A program made the position numbers and the translations under genes. A stretch of DNA of 64,000 nucleotides, from contig CAWGTB010000003.1 in assembly GCA_963825405.1 (NCBI GenBank), positions 496,001-560,000 on the forward strand, in the 5' to 3' direction. This DNA is from JACPNO01 sp963825405 (GTDB lineage Bacteria > Acidobacteriota > Terriglobia > Bryobacterales > Bryobacteraceae). This document shows, piece by piece, positions 45,548-55,021 of the stretch. Within the stretch, counting starts at the first letter, position 1; every line of letters begins with the position of its first letter. The notes below the pieces were generated by a model. That model saw nothing but the letters and a program-made list of their open reading frames with translations, was not told the origin of the DNA and did not search any database.

Positions 45548-46152
45548 TGACGCCGGTCACCCGAAGATGGTGGCTCCTGGCGAGCTTAGGCGCGCCAATA
45601 TTGAAGGGCCTCGTGGCTCCCGCCCTCAAGCTGCGTCTGGAGGGCGAGGAACTGCGCGTAGCCGCTCCCCATTTCAAATTTCTCACCGGCAAACCCCTGG
45701 AGCGCCTGCAGGACGGGGCCGCGGTGGCCTTCCTGGCGCAATTTTCATTGTCTGCCGGATCGAACGGGGTCGCCATGCGGCGCGCCGTCGACCGCTTTGT
45801 GGTCAGCTACGATCTGTGGGAAGAGAAATTCTCTATTACTCGCACCGGCCAGAACCGCAATGACCGGCGCACGGTCTCTCATCTGACCATGGCGGCTGCC
45901 GAGGCCTGGTGCCTGAGCAGCCTGGCGCTCGACACCGCGGGTCTCGCCGCCGATAATCCTTTCTGGATTCGCCTGGAGCTGCGCGCCGAGGATCCACGGG
46001 ATCAGGCGGCAGTGGTGGGCGAGCCCGGCATCAACCTGACCCGGCTCATCGAGGTCTTCAGCAACCCGGCGCGGGCGCAGCAGGCGCGCTGGGAAGCCGA
46101 AGTGGGTCCGGTACGGCTGGCGGAATTGCCGCGGGTCGCAAGAAGCGGATGA
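45547..46152 (+). CDS. exported DUF4390-like protein
   Basis: About 201 aa. The N-terminus (TPVTRRWWLLASLGAPILKG) could be a Tat-like or Sec signal. The core PHFKFLTGKPLERLQDGAAV, AFLAQFSLS and DRFVVSYDLWEEKFSITRTG follows the pattern of DUF4390 (accumulates charged strands after a short start), which in betaproteobacteria also lies next to an NtrY-like kinase. That shared context supports the assignment more than the similarity does. It overlaps its neighbours on both sides by four bases. It may be the signal-sensing periplasmic part of the two-component system that follows; this is inferred. Confidence 0.65.
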   Translation: MTPVTRRWWLLASLGAPILKGLVAPALKLRLEGEELRVAAPHFKFLTGKPLERLQDGAAVAFLAQFSLSAGSNGVAMRRAVDRFVVSYDLWEEKFSITRTGQNRNDRRTVSHLTMAAAEAWCLSSLALDTAGLAADNPFWIRLELRAEDPRDQAAVVGEPGINLTRLIEVFSNPARAQQARWEAEVGPVRLAELPRVARSG

Positions 46153-47541
46153 ACCGGCTACGCAACAGACTGATCCTGATTTTTCTCGCGGCGACACTGG
46201 TGCCGCTGGGCGTCACGCTGTGGATTACCACGTCGCTGCTGGAACGCAGCCTCACTTACACATCCACGCGCGAGCTGGATGAGCTTTCGAAATCCCTGGA
46301 AAAGACCGGCCGCGAGTACTACCAGCAAGCCCGCGAAAATCTTCGCGTGGCGGCGGTTTCCGGGACGCGTTGAGCCGGCGAAGTTCACGCTGGCCGAGCG
46401 TGCCCGCTGGCCGGAGACCGTGGCGGGCTTCTGGGACAGCGGCGAGCCGGAGCGCTTTGCGCTTTCGGGCGACGCCGGCGACCGGCTGGATTACCTGGTG
46501 CGCAGTCCGCAGGAAATCCGCGTCTACACCATGGCTCTGGCTGTGGGCATGAACCAGTTGACGACGGAGTTCCGCCACGCGCGCGAACAAGTGGCAGCCA
46601 GCCGTTCGCGCGATTTGCGGCGCGGCTTCACCTATACCTACGTGCTGCTGGCGTCTTTAGTCTGGCTGGCGGCGCTGGCGATCCTGGTGTATCTCGCTCA
46701 CCGCTTGAGCCGCCCGATCCAACAATTGACCCAAGGCCTGGCCGAACTGGCCGGCGGCAATTTCAAAGCGCGCATCGAAAGCGATCGCGACGACGAAATC
46801 GGCCGCGCCATCGCCGCCTTCAATCGCAGCGCCGGAGATTTGGAACGCAGCCGCGACCGCCTGATCTACCTCACGCAACTCGCCAGTTGGCAAACCCTGG
46901 CCCGCAAAATGGCGCATGAGGTCAAGAATTCGCTCACGCCCATCCGCCTCACCGTGGAAGAGATGCTGGCGCGCCATGGCGACAAAGACCGCAAATTTCT
47001 GGAGCAAGCCGCGCAAATTGTGGTGGACGAAATCGAAACGCTGGAACGGCGTATCCGCGCGTTCTCTGAGTTCGCCGCCGAGCCGCCGCTTGACCCGCAT
47101 GTGTTGGACGTCAATGCGCTAGTGGAAGACCGCATTGCATTTCTGAAAGCCGGGCATCCCGAAGTGAGCTATCAATCGCGCCTGGCAGTGAACGCGCCGC
47201 GCGTGGTAGCGGACGAAGATCTCGTGAAGGGAATCCTGGTGAATCTGGTGGAAAACGCCGCAGAAGCCGCCGGCTCAGGCGGCAGCATTCTGGCGGTTAC
47301 GCACGCCGTGAACGGGCACGTCGAGATTGAAATTCATGATTCCGGCCCAGGCTTGAGCGAACAGGCGCGCCGCACGCTGTTTCAGCCCACCATTTCGTTC
47401 AAGAAGGGCGGCACCGGACTGGGTCTCTCCATCGCGCGCAAGAGCGCTCTAGTATCCGGTGGCGATCTGCTGCCGGTTCCTGGAGAATTGGGCGGCGCCG
47501 GCTTCCGCCTGATTCTGCCCGCTGGCACGAATGGCCAATAA
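46149..47541 (+). CDS. NtrY-like sensor histidine kinase (one frameshift)
   Basis: Rebuilt length is about 463 aa. TM1 (LILIFLAATLVPLGVTLWIT), a periplasmic segment of about 130 residues, TM2 (YVLLASLVWLAALAILVYLA), then HAMP (HRLSRPIQQLTQGLAELAGG). The H-box is LARKMAHEVKNSLTPIRLTV, with the phosphorylated His followed by E, as in the NtrY group. The ATPase has N (LVENAAEAAGSG), G1 (IHDSGPGLS) and G2 (GGTGLGLSIARK) boxes. The frame breaks at 46365; removing one A joins LRVAAVSG to RVEPAKFTLAER. It overlaps the DUF4390-like gene by four bases and the regulator gene by eleven. Confidence 0.88.
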
Positions 47542-48877
47542 AAAAATCCTTATCGTCGACGACGAAGATAATATTGGCCGCTCCCTGCGCATGATTTTGG
47601 AGCGCGAAGGCTATGCGATTTCGCTGTGCCGGTCGCTCGCCGAATTCCGCGCGCATTCCGATGCGCGCCGCGCCGACGCCTACCTGCTGGATGTAAAGCT
47701 GCCGGATGGCAACGGCATCGACCTGGTGCGCTGGCTCGGCGAAAACGGAGAGCACGCGCCAGCGATCATGATTTCCGGCCACGGAACCATCGCCGACGCT
47801 GTCGAAGCCATCCGCGCCGGTGCTTTCGATTTTCTGGAGAAGCCGCTCAGCCGCGAGCGCGTTCTCGTCGCTCTGAAAAACGCACTGGAGCAATCGAAGC
47901 TGCGCGAAGAAAACGCCCGGCTGCGCGAGCTCGCGGGTCCGGGTCAGGAAATGATCGGGGCCTCGCCGGCGTTTCTGCGCGCGGTGGAACAGGCAACGCT
48001 CGCTGCGCGGTCGGATGCGCGCGTGCTGCTGATCGGGGAATCCGGCACCGGCAAGGAATTGCTGGCAGCGCACATTCATCGCTCCAGCCCCTTCGCCGCC
48101 GGACCGTTCGTCAAGGTGAACTGCGCCGCCATCCCCACCGAGTTGCTGGAGAGCGAACTGTTCGGACACGAAAAAGGCGCGTTCACCGGCGCGGCGGGCG
48201 CGCGCCGAGGCAAGTTCGAGCTGGCCGACGGCGGCACGTTATTTCTGGACGAAGTCGGCGACCTGCACGCGGCGTCGCAAGCCAAGCTGCTGCGCGTGCT
48301 GCAGGAAGGCGAATTCCACCGCGTGGGCGGCGAGCAAACGATTCGCGTGGCGGTGCGCGTGGTGAGCGCGACCAATCGCGATCTCACGGCGCTGGTGGAG
48401 CAACAGAAATTCCGCGAAGATCTGTACTATCGCGTGAGCGTAATGCCCATCCGCGTGCCGGCGCTGCGCGAGAGGCCGCAGGACATTCGCGTGCTGGCCG
48501 AGCATTTCCTGAAAGATTTCTGCGCGCGCAATAATTTCAAGCCCAAGATCATCGATGCCGCGGTGTATCCGCTGCTCGAAAGCTACCCGTGGCCGGGCAA
48601 CGCGCGGGAATTGCGCAATTCAATCGAGCGCATGGCAATTCTGACGCCGGGCGAAAGGCTGACGCGCGAATCGGTGCCGGTAGAGATACGCCTGGAGCGC
48701 GATCCCGGACAGCACTCGACGGTGCACGAGGCCCGCGCCGCCGCAGAGCGCCAGCATATTCTGCGCGCGCTCGAAGATGCGAGTTGGAACGTGTCAGGGG
48801 CGGCAAGAGCGCTGGGCATGGAGCGGACCAATCTGCATAAACGCATCAGGGCGCTGGGGCTGACGCGGGAGAAGTAG
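47531..48877 (+). CDS. sigma-54-dependent response regulator, NtrX/NtrC type
   Basis: 448 aa. The receiver (ILIVDDEDNIGRSLRMILER; phosphoacceptor Asp in YLLDVKLPDGNG) is followed by an AAA+ domain with Walker A GESGTGKELL, the sigma-54 contact loop GAFTGA, Walker B GGTLFLDEVGDL, the sensor motif in VVSATNRDL and YPWPGNARELRNSIERM. A Fis-type HTH closes the chain (ALEDASWNVSGAARALGMER TNLHKRIRALGL). All activator residues are intact, so it should open sigma-54 promoters. It pairs with the upstream kinase. No -24/-12 promoter was identified with certainty in the window. Confidence 0.94.
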   Translation: MANKKILIVDDEDNIGRSLRMILEREGYAISLCRSLAEFRAHSDARRADAYLLDVKLPDGNGIDLVRWLGENGEHAPAIMISGHGTIADAVEAIRAGAFDFLEKPLSRERVLVALKNALEQSKLREENARLRELAGPGQEMIGASPAFLRAVEQATLAARSDARVLLIGESGTGKELLAAHIHRSSPFAAGPFVKVNCAAIPTELLESELFGHEKGAFTGAAGARRGKFELADGGTLFLDEVGDLHAASQAKLLRVLQEGEFHRVGGEQTIRVAVRVVSATNRDLTALVEQQKFREDLYYRVSVMPIRVPALRERPQDIRVLAEHFLKDFCARNNFKPKIIDAAVYPLLESYPWPGNARELRNSIERMAILTPGERLTRESVPVEIRLERDPGQHSTVHEARAAAERQHILRALEDASWNVSGAARALGMERTNLHKRIRALGLTREK

Positions 48878-48883
48878 CTGACC

Positions 48884-50014
48884 CTAATTGAGCGGTTTGC
48901 GAAAATCAGCGACTACTTCCATCGAAGCGTCGCTACTCACGACCGGAAGCGGCGTCGAGCGCTCGTGGCGAATGTCCCGAATCACGACTTCGATGCGGGG
49001 CTGCAGAGAGGAGGCTTCTTCATCGGTGAGCCCGTGGTCCTGCAAGGCCAGGATCGCGTCACCAAACAATTTGCGCTTTTCCTCCACGGCGCGCAGCAAG
49101 TCGCCGCGATAGGCGTCTTGATCCTGCCAAACGATGACGGCCTCCGGGTAGGACGGCAACACGACCTTTGGCCAGGAGGCAGTATAGAACTGCGCGAGAT
49201 ACTGCGCCCGGTACTTGTCGCGGTCGCCACCGTCGCAATAGTACGGATCATCCGGCGGGTTGTCGTAATTGCCAGGATCGGCGCGCAAATAATAGACCGG
49301 CGTCTCGCCGCCGATGAGAAAGCGGGCCTCAATTGCCGGCAGCCGACCGGGGAATTGCGTGAGAGCATAAAGACCCACGCGCGGCCAGCCCACCTTCGGT
49401 CCTCTCAACGAGAATCCGCACTCACTGCCGCCGCCAAATTCGCCACCGCCAATGCCGCGATCCGTGACCCACACCTTCAAGTGTTGGGTAAACCGGCTTA
49501 GCAGAAGCGACGCAAATCCGGCGGTCGGAGTCTTGCTCAACGCATTTCCGGCCGCCAGCCAGTTCCAGTTCGCCTTCGCCTTGTCGAGGATGCTCAGCAG
49601 CTCAGTCGTCGCATCATCCGGGGAACGGATCAGCAGAATCATCGACTGCGCGGCGAACTCCGGATAGAGTTTGTACGCGTGTTGCACTGGCACCGTGCCG
49701 CGTAGTTGAATCAACGCATCGAGAACCACGAGCAGCGCGTCATGCTGGTCCCGCTCCACGCTGTTTCGCTCGGACTCGACGGGCTGATATTCGGCAACCT
49801 TCAGCGTCAGCAGCGGAATCAGATCGGTCAAGCGATCCTGATTCGCCAGCCAGGCGCCCCACGCGATGCGAAGCGGATCCTGAGATCCAAGCCACGCAAC
49901 GGCCCAGTCTTTACGCTGTTGAATATTCGCGCGAAGGAGAATTTCCGGACTGGGGCTGACAGCTTCCTGCGCAGCGAGGACTAGGGCGAACGCGGCGAAG
50001 GTCCACGCAAACAC
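48884..50014 (-). CDS. hypothetical exported protein with HEAT-like N-terminal part
   Basis: 376 aa with a signal peptide (AWTFAAFALVLAAQ). Residues 30-160 are helix-rich with HEAT-like spacing (PLRIAWGAWLANQDRLTDLI, LVVLDALIQLRG). The middle is Gly/Tyr-rich (DRGIGGGEFGGGSECGFSLR, YYLRADPGNYDNPPDDPYYC). The C-terminus is alpha/beta with EVVIRDIRHERSTPL. No enzyme motif or known domain is recognised. It is convergent with the sigma-54 regulator gene, six bases away. Confidence 0.75.
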   Translation of the reverse strand: MFAWTFAAFALVLAAQEAVSPSPEILLRANIQQRKDWAVAWLGSQDPLRIAWGAWLANQDRLTDLIPLLTLKVAEYQPVESERNSVERDQHDALLVVLDALIQLRGTVPVQHAYKLYPEFAAQSMILLIRSPDDATTELLSILDKAKANWNWLAAGNALSKTPTAGFASLLLSRFTQHLKVWVTDRGIGGGEFGGGSECGFSLRGPKVGWPRVGLYALTQFPGRLPAIEARFLIGGETPVYYLRADPGNYDNPPDDPYYCDGGDRDKYRAQYLAQFYTASWPKVVLPSYPEAVIVWQDQDAYRGDLLRAVEEKRKLFGDAILALQDHGLTDEEASSLQPRIEVVIRDIRHERSTPLPVVSSDASMEVVADFRKPLN

Positions 50015-50056
50015 TTCTTATTGTATCGTGCGTAAACCGTACGCCGCGCCGTCAGC

Positions 50057-50365
50057 TCACCCCTCGAACAAATGAGTCCCATGCGTGATCGCCGCGCCAG
50101 CCCGCAGCGCGGCCGTGACGTGTACCGCTTCCGCCAACTCCTGTTCCGTCACCCCGGCTTTCAGTGCCGCCTGCCGGTGCAGTTCGATGCAGTAGACGCA
50201 TTGCGTAGTGAGCGCGACGCCGATCGCCATCAGCTCCTTGTACTTCTTCGGGATCGCGCCATCGGCTAGCGCGGCCTTGTCGTAAGCCCAGAAATTCGTT
50301 GTGGCTTCCGGGGCCAGCTTTCCCAGCTTGGGCAACCGGTTCAGTTTGTCCATCGAGTGCGTCAT
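50057..50365 (-). CDS. carboxymuconolactone decarboxylase/AhpD-like protein
   Basis: 102 aa. The start ATG 50365 follows GCGGAGCGGAAA. The AhpD-type redox site is CVYCIELHRQAALKAG in GVALTTQCVYCIELH, with C-x-x-C and a conserved His. The rest is helical (EQELAEAVHVTAALRAGAAI). Family members are small peroxidase or thiol-disulfide enzymes, or decarboxylases. It overlaps the methyltransferase stop by four bases (ATGA), so the pair is co-translated. Confidence 0.87.
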   Translation of the reverse strand: MTHSMDKLNRLPKLGKLAPEATTNFWAYDKAALADGAIPKKYKELMAIGVALTTQCVYCIELHRQAALKAGVTEQELAEAVHVTAALRAGAAITHGTHLFEG

Positions 50366-51203
50366 TTTCCGCTCCGCGTCGCAATCACTTCGAGGTATTC
50401 GGCCTCGACCGAGGTGGCGGCATCGTCCTCCGCCTTGTTGTTCGCCGACCACAGGCTCACCAGTTCACACCGCAGATTTTCCTGGCCTCTCAGGTCGAGC
50501 GATGCGAACGCGCGCGACATCGGTCCATAGTTGGTACGGAAGAATTCGACTACTGCGTCCGGCGAGAACGGATAGTCGAAATGATACATGCGCCGCGTCA
50601 GCTTCAGATCGGCGACGCCGTCATGAAGGCGTTCGCGAACCGTCGATTCATCGCCCCACAGCACCGGCGACGGCATGCCAGAAGGAGCGATGTGCTTGGC
50701 AATCGTTTTGAACATTTGCCCGATGAACCCGCTGGGGGTCCAATTCGCCATGGCGATCAGACCGCCGGGCCGGCAGACGCGCGTGAGTTCGGCGGCGACA
50801 CGATCGGGCCGGGGCGCGAACATGGCCCCGATCAAGCTCACCACGGCATCGAACTGTCCATCCTTATACGGCAGGGATTCGGCGTCGCCCTCTTCGAAGG
50901 TAATGTGTAGTCCCTCGGCAGCCGCGCGGGCCCGGGCATTCTCCAGCCAGTTGGTCGAAATGTCGCAACCCGTAACCTGCGCGCCGGCACGGGCCGCAAT
51001 CACAGCCAGTTGCCCGGCGCCGCAGCCGACATCCAGAAGACGGGTTCCCGGTTGGATACCCAGCCGGCGGAAAAACACCTCGGCATCTTTTTCCATGTAG
51101 CGGGAGAAAAGGTCGTAGTCTCCCGTCATCCAGGTCGCTTTCAGTCGGGTTTTGAGCTGTTCAAAATCTTTGCTCGTGGGATTTCCTTCGCAATGGCGTT
51201 CAT
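50362..51203 (-). CDS. class I SAM-dependent methyltransferase (one frameshift near the start)
   Basis: About 280 aa. SAM-binding motif I is LLDVGCGAGQLAVIAARAG; motif II is EEGDAESLPYKDGQFDAVVS; motif III is CRPGGLIAMANWTPSGFIGQ. It most resembles the UbiE/arsenite-type methyltransferase group. Native translation probably starts at ATG 51203 (MNAIAKEI, GAGGAG upstream), with an indel near 51180 that moves to the frame of SKDFEQLKTRLKATWM. The longer frame to 51258 begins with residues that do not look native. The substrate is unknown. It is co-translated with the CMD-family gene. Confidence 0.82.
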
Positions 51204-51281
51204 GCTGGCATTCTCTCCTCAGCAAGAAACGCGGAAACTTACTGGCGGATTGGATCATCCAACTTGTGAATTGGAGACCTG

Positions 51282-52298
51282 ATGCCTAAGATGCGTGCCG
51301 TGCAAGTCACTCGCCCGAAAGGGCCTTTCGAAATTGTCGAGCGTGAAATTCCCGAGCCAGGCCCTGGATCGGTCAGGCTCAGAGTGCAAGCCTGCGGTGT
51401 TTGTCACAGCGATTCCATCACCAAAGAAGGTACATTTCCGTGGGTACAATACCCGCGCGTTCCCGGCCACGAGGTGGTCGGGGTGGTGGATGCCGTCGGC
51501 GCGGGCGTTGCGCGTTGGACGCCCGGGCAGCGCGCCGGAGTTGGCTGGCATGGCGGCAATTGCGGCTATTGCGATTCCTGCCGGCGCGGCAATTTCTTTG
51601 CGTGCGAAACGTTTACCGCCATCACCGGCATCACCCATGACGGCGGTTATGCCGACTACATGATTGCGCGCTCTGAAGCCCTGGCGCTCGTGCCGGAGGA
51701 GTTATCGTCTGCTGAAGCGGCGCCGTTGATGTGCGCCGGCGTGACCACGTTCAACTGCCTCCGCAACGCCGGCGCGCAGCCGGGCGAACTGGTGGCGGTG
51801 CTCGGACTGGGCGGTCTGGGGCATCTGGGCGTGCAGTTCGCGGTCAAAGCCGGATATCGCACGGTGGCCATCGCGCGCGGTCAGGACAAAGAACCGCTCG
51901 CGCGCCAACTCGGGGCGTGGCACTACATCGACAGCCAGTCGCAGGATCCCGCCGCGGAGCTGAAAAAACTGGGCGGCGCCAAAGTAATTCTGGCCACCGT
52001 CACAAACGGCGATGCCATGGCGGCCGTCGTGGGTGGTCTGGGTATCGATGGCAAGCTCATGATCATCGGAGCGGCGGCGCCCTTCTCGATTACGCCTATT
52101 CAGTTGCTCACGCAACGCCAGGCGCTTCGCGGGTGGTATTCGGGCACGTCCATCGATTCGCAGGACACGCTCGCCTTCAGCGTTCTGACCGGGGTGCGTT
52201 CCATGAACGAAATATTTCCGCTGGAGCAGGTGAATGAAGCTTACGAGCGCATGACCAGCGGCAAGGCGCGCTTTCGCGCCGTGCTCACGATTTCGTGA
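51282..52298 (+). CDS. zinc-dependent alcohol dehydrogenase
   Basis: Medium-chain dehydrogenase of 338 aa, close to the AdhP/AdhA type. Catalytic zinc ligands are in VQACGVCHSDSITKEG and PGHEVVGVVD, and Cys in PLMCAGVTTFNCLR. The structural zinc site is GGNCGYCDSCRRGNFFACET with four Cys. The Rossmann NAD(P) site is VAVLGLGGLGHLGVQFA. It probably oxidises primary alcohols or reduces aldehydes. The 3' end overlaps the convergent STAS gene by 14 bases. Confidence 0.94.
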   Translation: MPKMRAVQVTRPKGPFEIVEREIPEPGPGSVRLRVQACGVCHSDSITKEGTFPWVQYPRVPGHEVVGVVDAVGAGVARWTPGQRAGVGWHGGNCGYCDSCRRGNFFACETFTAITGITHDGGYADYMIARSEALALVPEELSSAEAAPLMCAGVTTFNCLRNAGAQPGELVAVLGLGGLGHLGVQFAVKAGYRTVAIARGQDKEPLARQLGAWHYIDSQSQDPAAELKKLGGAKVILATVTNGDAMAAVVGGLGIDGKLMIIGAAAPFSITPIQLLTQRQALRGWYSGTSIDSQDTLAFSVLTGVRSMNEIFPLEQVNEAYERMTSGKARFRAVLTIS

Positions 52299-52644
52299 CC
52301 GCGGATTCGGCGGCGGCGAGCGTGTCGAAGCAGGGCAGCAGCGTGTCAACGCGGGTCATTTTGAACAGCGAGCGCACGCGTTCTGTCAGACCGGTCAGCG
52401 CGAAGCCGCGTTGGGTTCGTTGGCACGAAGCGAACATACCCAGAATGGAACCCAGCGCAGCCGAATCCAGGTACGAGACTTCGGTCAGATCGAGAACCAC
52501 GGGCTTGGCGGCTTCCTCGCGGCTCATCCGCTGAAATTCGCCAACTGTTTGCAGGGTAAATAGGCCGCTGAGCTTGATGATACGGGCGCCGAGCTTCCCC
52601 TCCGATGTCTCGATTGTGAGGCCTTCTGCTTTGCGTGGGGTCAA
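52285..52644 (-). CDS. STAS-domain anti-sigma factor antagonist (second copy)
   Basis: 119 aa. The STAS fold runs from GARIIKLSGLFTLQTVGEFQ through LDLTEVSYLDSAALGSILGM, where the D-S-A-A-L-G loop holds the likely phosphorylation Ser. The next part, QRGFALTGLTERVRSLFKMT, ends in the helix typical of SpoIIAA-like proteins. It is convergent with the alcohol dehydrogenase gene and divergent from the molybdoenzyme gene. A kinase partner is not adjacent. Confidence 0.88.
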   Translation of the reverse strand: MTPRKAEGLTIETSEGKLGARIIKLSGLFTLQTVGEFQRMSREEAAKPVVLDLTEVSYLDSAALGSILGMFASCQRTQRGFALTGLTERVRSLFKMTRVDTLLPCFDTLAAAESAVTKS

Positions 52645-52722
52645 CGGGACCTTCCCGGGTTAAGAAATAATCGCAAGATATTGATTTTACCAGCTGCAAT
52701 TTCCTTGGTGTATCATCTACCC

Positions 52723-53862
52723 ATGAAACCGAACCTGGCCCGCCGCGAGTTCCTGGGTGCTGGCGCATCCGCCATCGCTTATCTGCATATGCCGCGGTCG
52801 CTGTTTGCCTTCGAGGCCGGCGACAAACCGATCCCGTTTCTGGATGCGCAGGCGCCAGTCGCCGATAAGCCCATCCTGCTGTGGGATGAACTGACGACCT
52901 GGATCACGCCGCAAAATCAGTTCTTCTCCGTCGGCCACTACAACACGCCGGAAGTGGCGATGGACACCTGGAACCTGCCGGTCACCGGGTTGGTCAACAA
53001 TCCGAAAACGCTGACCCTCGCCCAGCTCAAGGCCCGGCCCAAGCGTGAATATGATGCCACGCTCGAATGCTCCGGCAACGGGGCGTTTCCACAATTTGTC
53101 GGCGGTATCGGCAACGCGCGCTGGGGCGGCGCCGCACTGGGTCCGCTACTCAAGGAGTGCGGCCTGAAGCCGGAAGCGATCGAGGTGGTCTTCTACGCCG
53201 CCGATGCCGGCAAGGAAAAAATTCGCGACAAAGAATATCCGCAGCATTTCGCGCGCAGCCTTTCGCTGAGCGACGCCATGGCGGATAACGTGTTTCTGGC
53301 TTACGAAATGAATGGCGAGCCGCTGCCGAAGGGACACGGCGCGCCCCTGCGCCTGATCGTGCCGGGCTGGTACGGCATCGCCTGGGCCAAGTGGGTTACG
53401 CGCATCGAGGTGACCGACCGCCGCTTCATGAGCAAATTCATGGCGCGCGATTACGTCACCATTCGCGGCGAGCAGCAGGGCGATCAAACCATCTGGCGCG
53501 AAACATCGGTGAGCAAGTTGAATTTGAAATCCATCGTGGCGCGCGTGGTCCAGCGGCCGGATGGCACGCTGCGCGTTTCGGGCGCGGCGTGGAACGATGG
53601 CACCGAAATCAAATCCGTCGAGCTGAAAGTGGATGACGGCAGTTGGATGCAGGCCAAGCTGGGCGAGGGCCGCGACAAGCACCATGCCTGGACCTTCTGG
53701 TCGGTCGATTGGAAAGGCGCGCAGCCCGGCGAGCACACGCTGGTTTCCCGCGCGACCGACGCCCGCGGCACGGTGCAGCCCACGGCGGAAGATCCGCAAA
53801 TCGCGTTGAAGCGGACATATTGGGAAGCCAACCAGCAGTTTCCGCGCAAGATTAAGATTTAA
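52723..53862 (+). CDS. Tat-exported sulfite-oxidase-fold molybdoenzyme
   Basis: 379 aa. A Tat signal (ARREFLGAGASAIAYLHM) precedes the molybdopterin domain of the sulfite oxidase family: WITPQNQFFSVGHYNTPEVA, VTGLVNNPKTLTLAQLKARP, the molybdenum-ligand Cys in YDATLECSGNGAFPQF, GHGAPLRLIVPGWYGIAWAK and WVTRIEVTDRRFMSKFMARD. A C-terminal dimerisation Ig-like domain has VRVSGAAW-type strands and SVDWKGAQPGEHTLVSRATD. No cytochrome domain is fused, so it resembles SorA/YedY-like or plant-type enzymes. The substrate (sulfite or another oxo-acceptor) is unknown. Confidence 0.9.
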   Translation: MKPNLARREFLGAGASAIAYLHMPRSLFAFEAGDKPIPFLDAQAPVADKPILLWDELTTWITPQNQFFSVGHYNTPEVAMDTWNLPVTGLVNNPKTLTLAQLKARPKREYDATLECSGNGAFPQFVGGIGNARWGGAALGPLLKECGLKPEAIEVVFYAADAGKEKIRDKEYPQHFARSLSLSDAMADNVFLAYEMNGEPLPKGHGAPLRLIVPGWYGIAWAKWVTRIEVTDRRFMSKFMARDYVTIRGEQQGDQTIWRETSVSKLNLKSIVARVVQRPDGTLRVSGAAWNDGTEIKSVELKVDDGSWMQAKLGEGRDKHHAWTFWSVDWKGAQPGEHTLVSRATDARGTVQPTAEDPQIALKRTYWEANQQFPRKIKI

Positions 53863-53865
53863 GTA

Positions 53866-54450
53866 ATGCGGTGCACAATCGTTCTTGCGCTTGCGGCAGC
53901 CGGTCTTTTGATAGCTCAAAAGCCGCCGGTCCGGTTCCTCATGGGGCGATTGACCGCGGTGTCGAGTGACAGGGTTGAAGTACAAGACTCGGCCGGGCCT
54001 CATGTTTTCTATTCCGATGCGGCCAGCGACATTTGGCGCGGCAAGGACTATCACGATTTCTCTGTGCTCCAGCTTGGCGACGAAGTCGATATTCGCTACC
54101 GGAACGATTCCCCAGCGCGCGCAGTGGTAATCAACCTTTGGGCGAACATCGACAAAGTGGAAGGCCGCATCCAGCGGGTTGACCGCGACGGGTTTCAGGT
54201 TGACCAGAACTATTCTGCGGACCCGGATTCAGGCTACCGCCGTGGATTGCGCGAGATCGCCTATGATTCCGCCACGCTGTGGGAAGACAGCCAGGCAGAG
54301 GATCTGAAAGTTGGCCGCGACGTCTTCGTGATCGGCATGAAACTCCCTAGCAGTAAGCTGGCGGCCACGCGGGTCATAGTCTACGAAGGGCACGCGCCGG
54401 TGCGCATGAAGCCCTCACGCATCAAGTTGCCAAACGGTGCGGTGCAGTAA
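53866..54450 (+). CDS. hypothetical exported protein (DUF5666-like OB-fold region)
   Basis: 194 aa with a signal peptide (VLALAAAGLLIAQ). The part FLMGRLTAVSSDRVEVQDSA to LQLGDEVDIRYR looks like the small beta-barrel of DUF5666-type proteins. A second copy-like stretch follows (IDKVEGRIQRVDRDGFQVDQ). Function is unknown. It starts three bases after the molybdoenzyme stop, so the two are probably one transcript. Confidence 0.75.
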   Translation: MRCTIVLALAAAGLLIAQKPPVRFLMGRLTAVSSDRVEVQDSAGPHVFYSDAASDIWRGKDYHDFSVLQLGDEVDIRYRNDSPARAVVINLWANIDKVEGRIQRVDRDGFQVDQNYSADPDSGYRRGLREIAYDSATLWEDSQAEDLKVGRDVFVIGMKLPSSKLAATRVIVYEGHAPVRMKPSRIKLPNGAVQ

Positions 54451-54460
54451 TCGGGCGGTG

Positions 54461-54486
54461 GGAAAATGGGGTCAGACACCTTTTCC
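54461..54486. repeat. REP-like motif with GGGGTCAGACACC core
   Basis: GGAAAATGGGGTCAGACACC is followed by TTTTCC, so the ends (GGAAAA/TTTTCC) are inverted. The GGGGTCAGACACC core resembles repeat families of RAYT-type REP elements seen in many genomes. It is related in style, not in sequence, to the elements at 55022 and 55704. Confidence 0.5.
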
Positions 54487-54529
54487 GGACGTTATTGAAG
54501 GTGTACGTCCTTTCGCCAGGATCAGAGCT

Positions 54530-54982
54530 ATGCACGACAACCTCCGGTTGCTAACCGTTATTGCGAAGGCAGCGCTGATAGTTACTATCGGATGCTCTGC
54601 ACTACTGTGCGTTGCGCTGGTGGTATCGGGTGCGAAGGATGCCATGTCATACCGCGAGCAAGTGGTGTTAGGGGCTTTCATGGCATTCCTTCCTGTCGGT
54701 ATCGCGGCTTGGTGGATGCTTCGAAAGCTCCAGGCCCGTTACACGCGAGGTGAGTCGCGAAGTGTGGCGATTGCGTTTGCGGGCTTTACTCCATTTGTGC
54801 TGGTGGTGAGTATGGTCGTTGCCCAAATACTCGGTGGCTACGCTTCACTACTGGGAGGCCCCTTTGCTCTCGTCGGCGTATTTGTGGGAATCGTTGGGAT
54901 CACCACGTTTTTGAGCTTCGTGCCGTGCATGCTCGCATTACGGAGCGTGCGTCACACTGAAGCGGCTCATCGGGAGCAATAG
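54530..54982 (+). CDS. membrane protein of unknown function, 150 aa
   Basis: Four hydrophobic helices: LTVIAKAALIVTIGCSALLC, VVLGAFMAFLPVGIAAWWML, AIAFAGFTPFVLVVSMVVAQ and FALVGVFVGIVGITTFLSFV. A short basic loop (RKLQARYTRGESRS) lies between helices 2 and 3. No family is recognised. It lies in the lower-GC patch at 54.5-57.6 kb, between REP-like sequences. Confidence 0.65.
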   Translation: MHDNLRLLTVIAKAALIVTIGCSALLCVALVVSGAKDAMSYREQVVLGAFMAFLPVGIAAWWMLRKLQARYTRGESRSVAIAFAGFTPFVLVVSMVVAQILGGYASLLGGPFALVGVFVGIVGITTFLSFVPCMLALRSVRHTEAAHREQ

Positions 54983-55021
54983 CTACACTTCAGCGGAAAG
55001 GGAAACGGGGGGAAACGGGCG

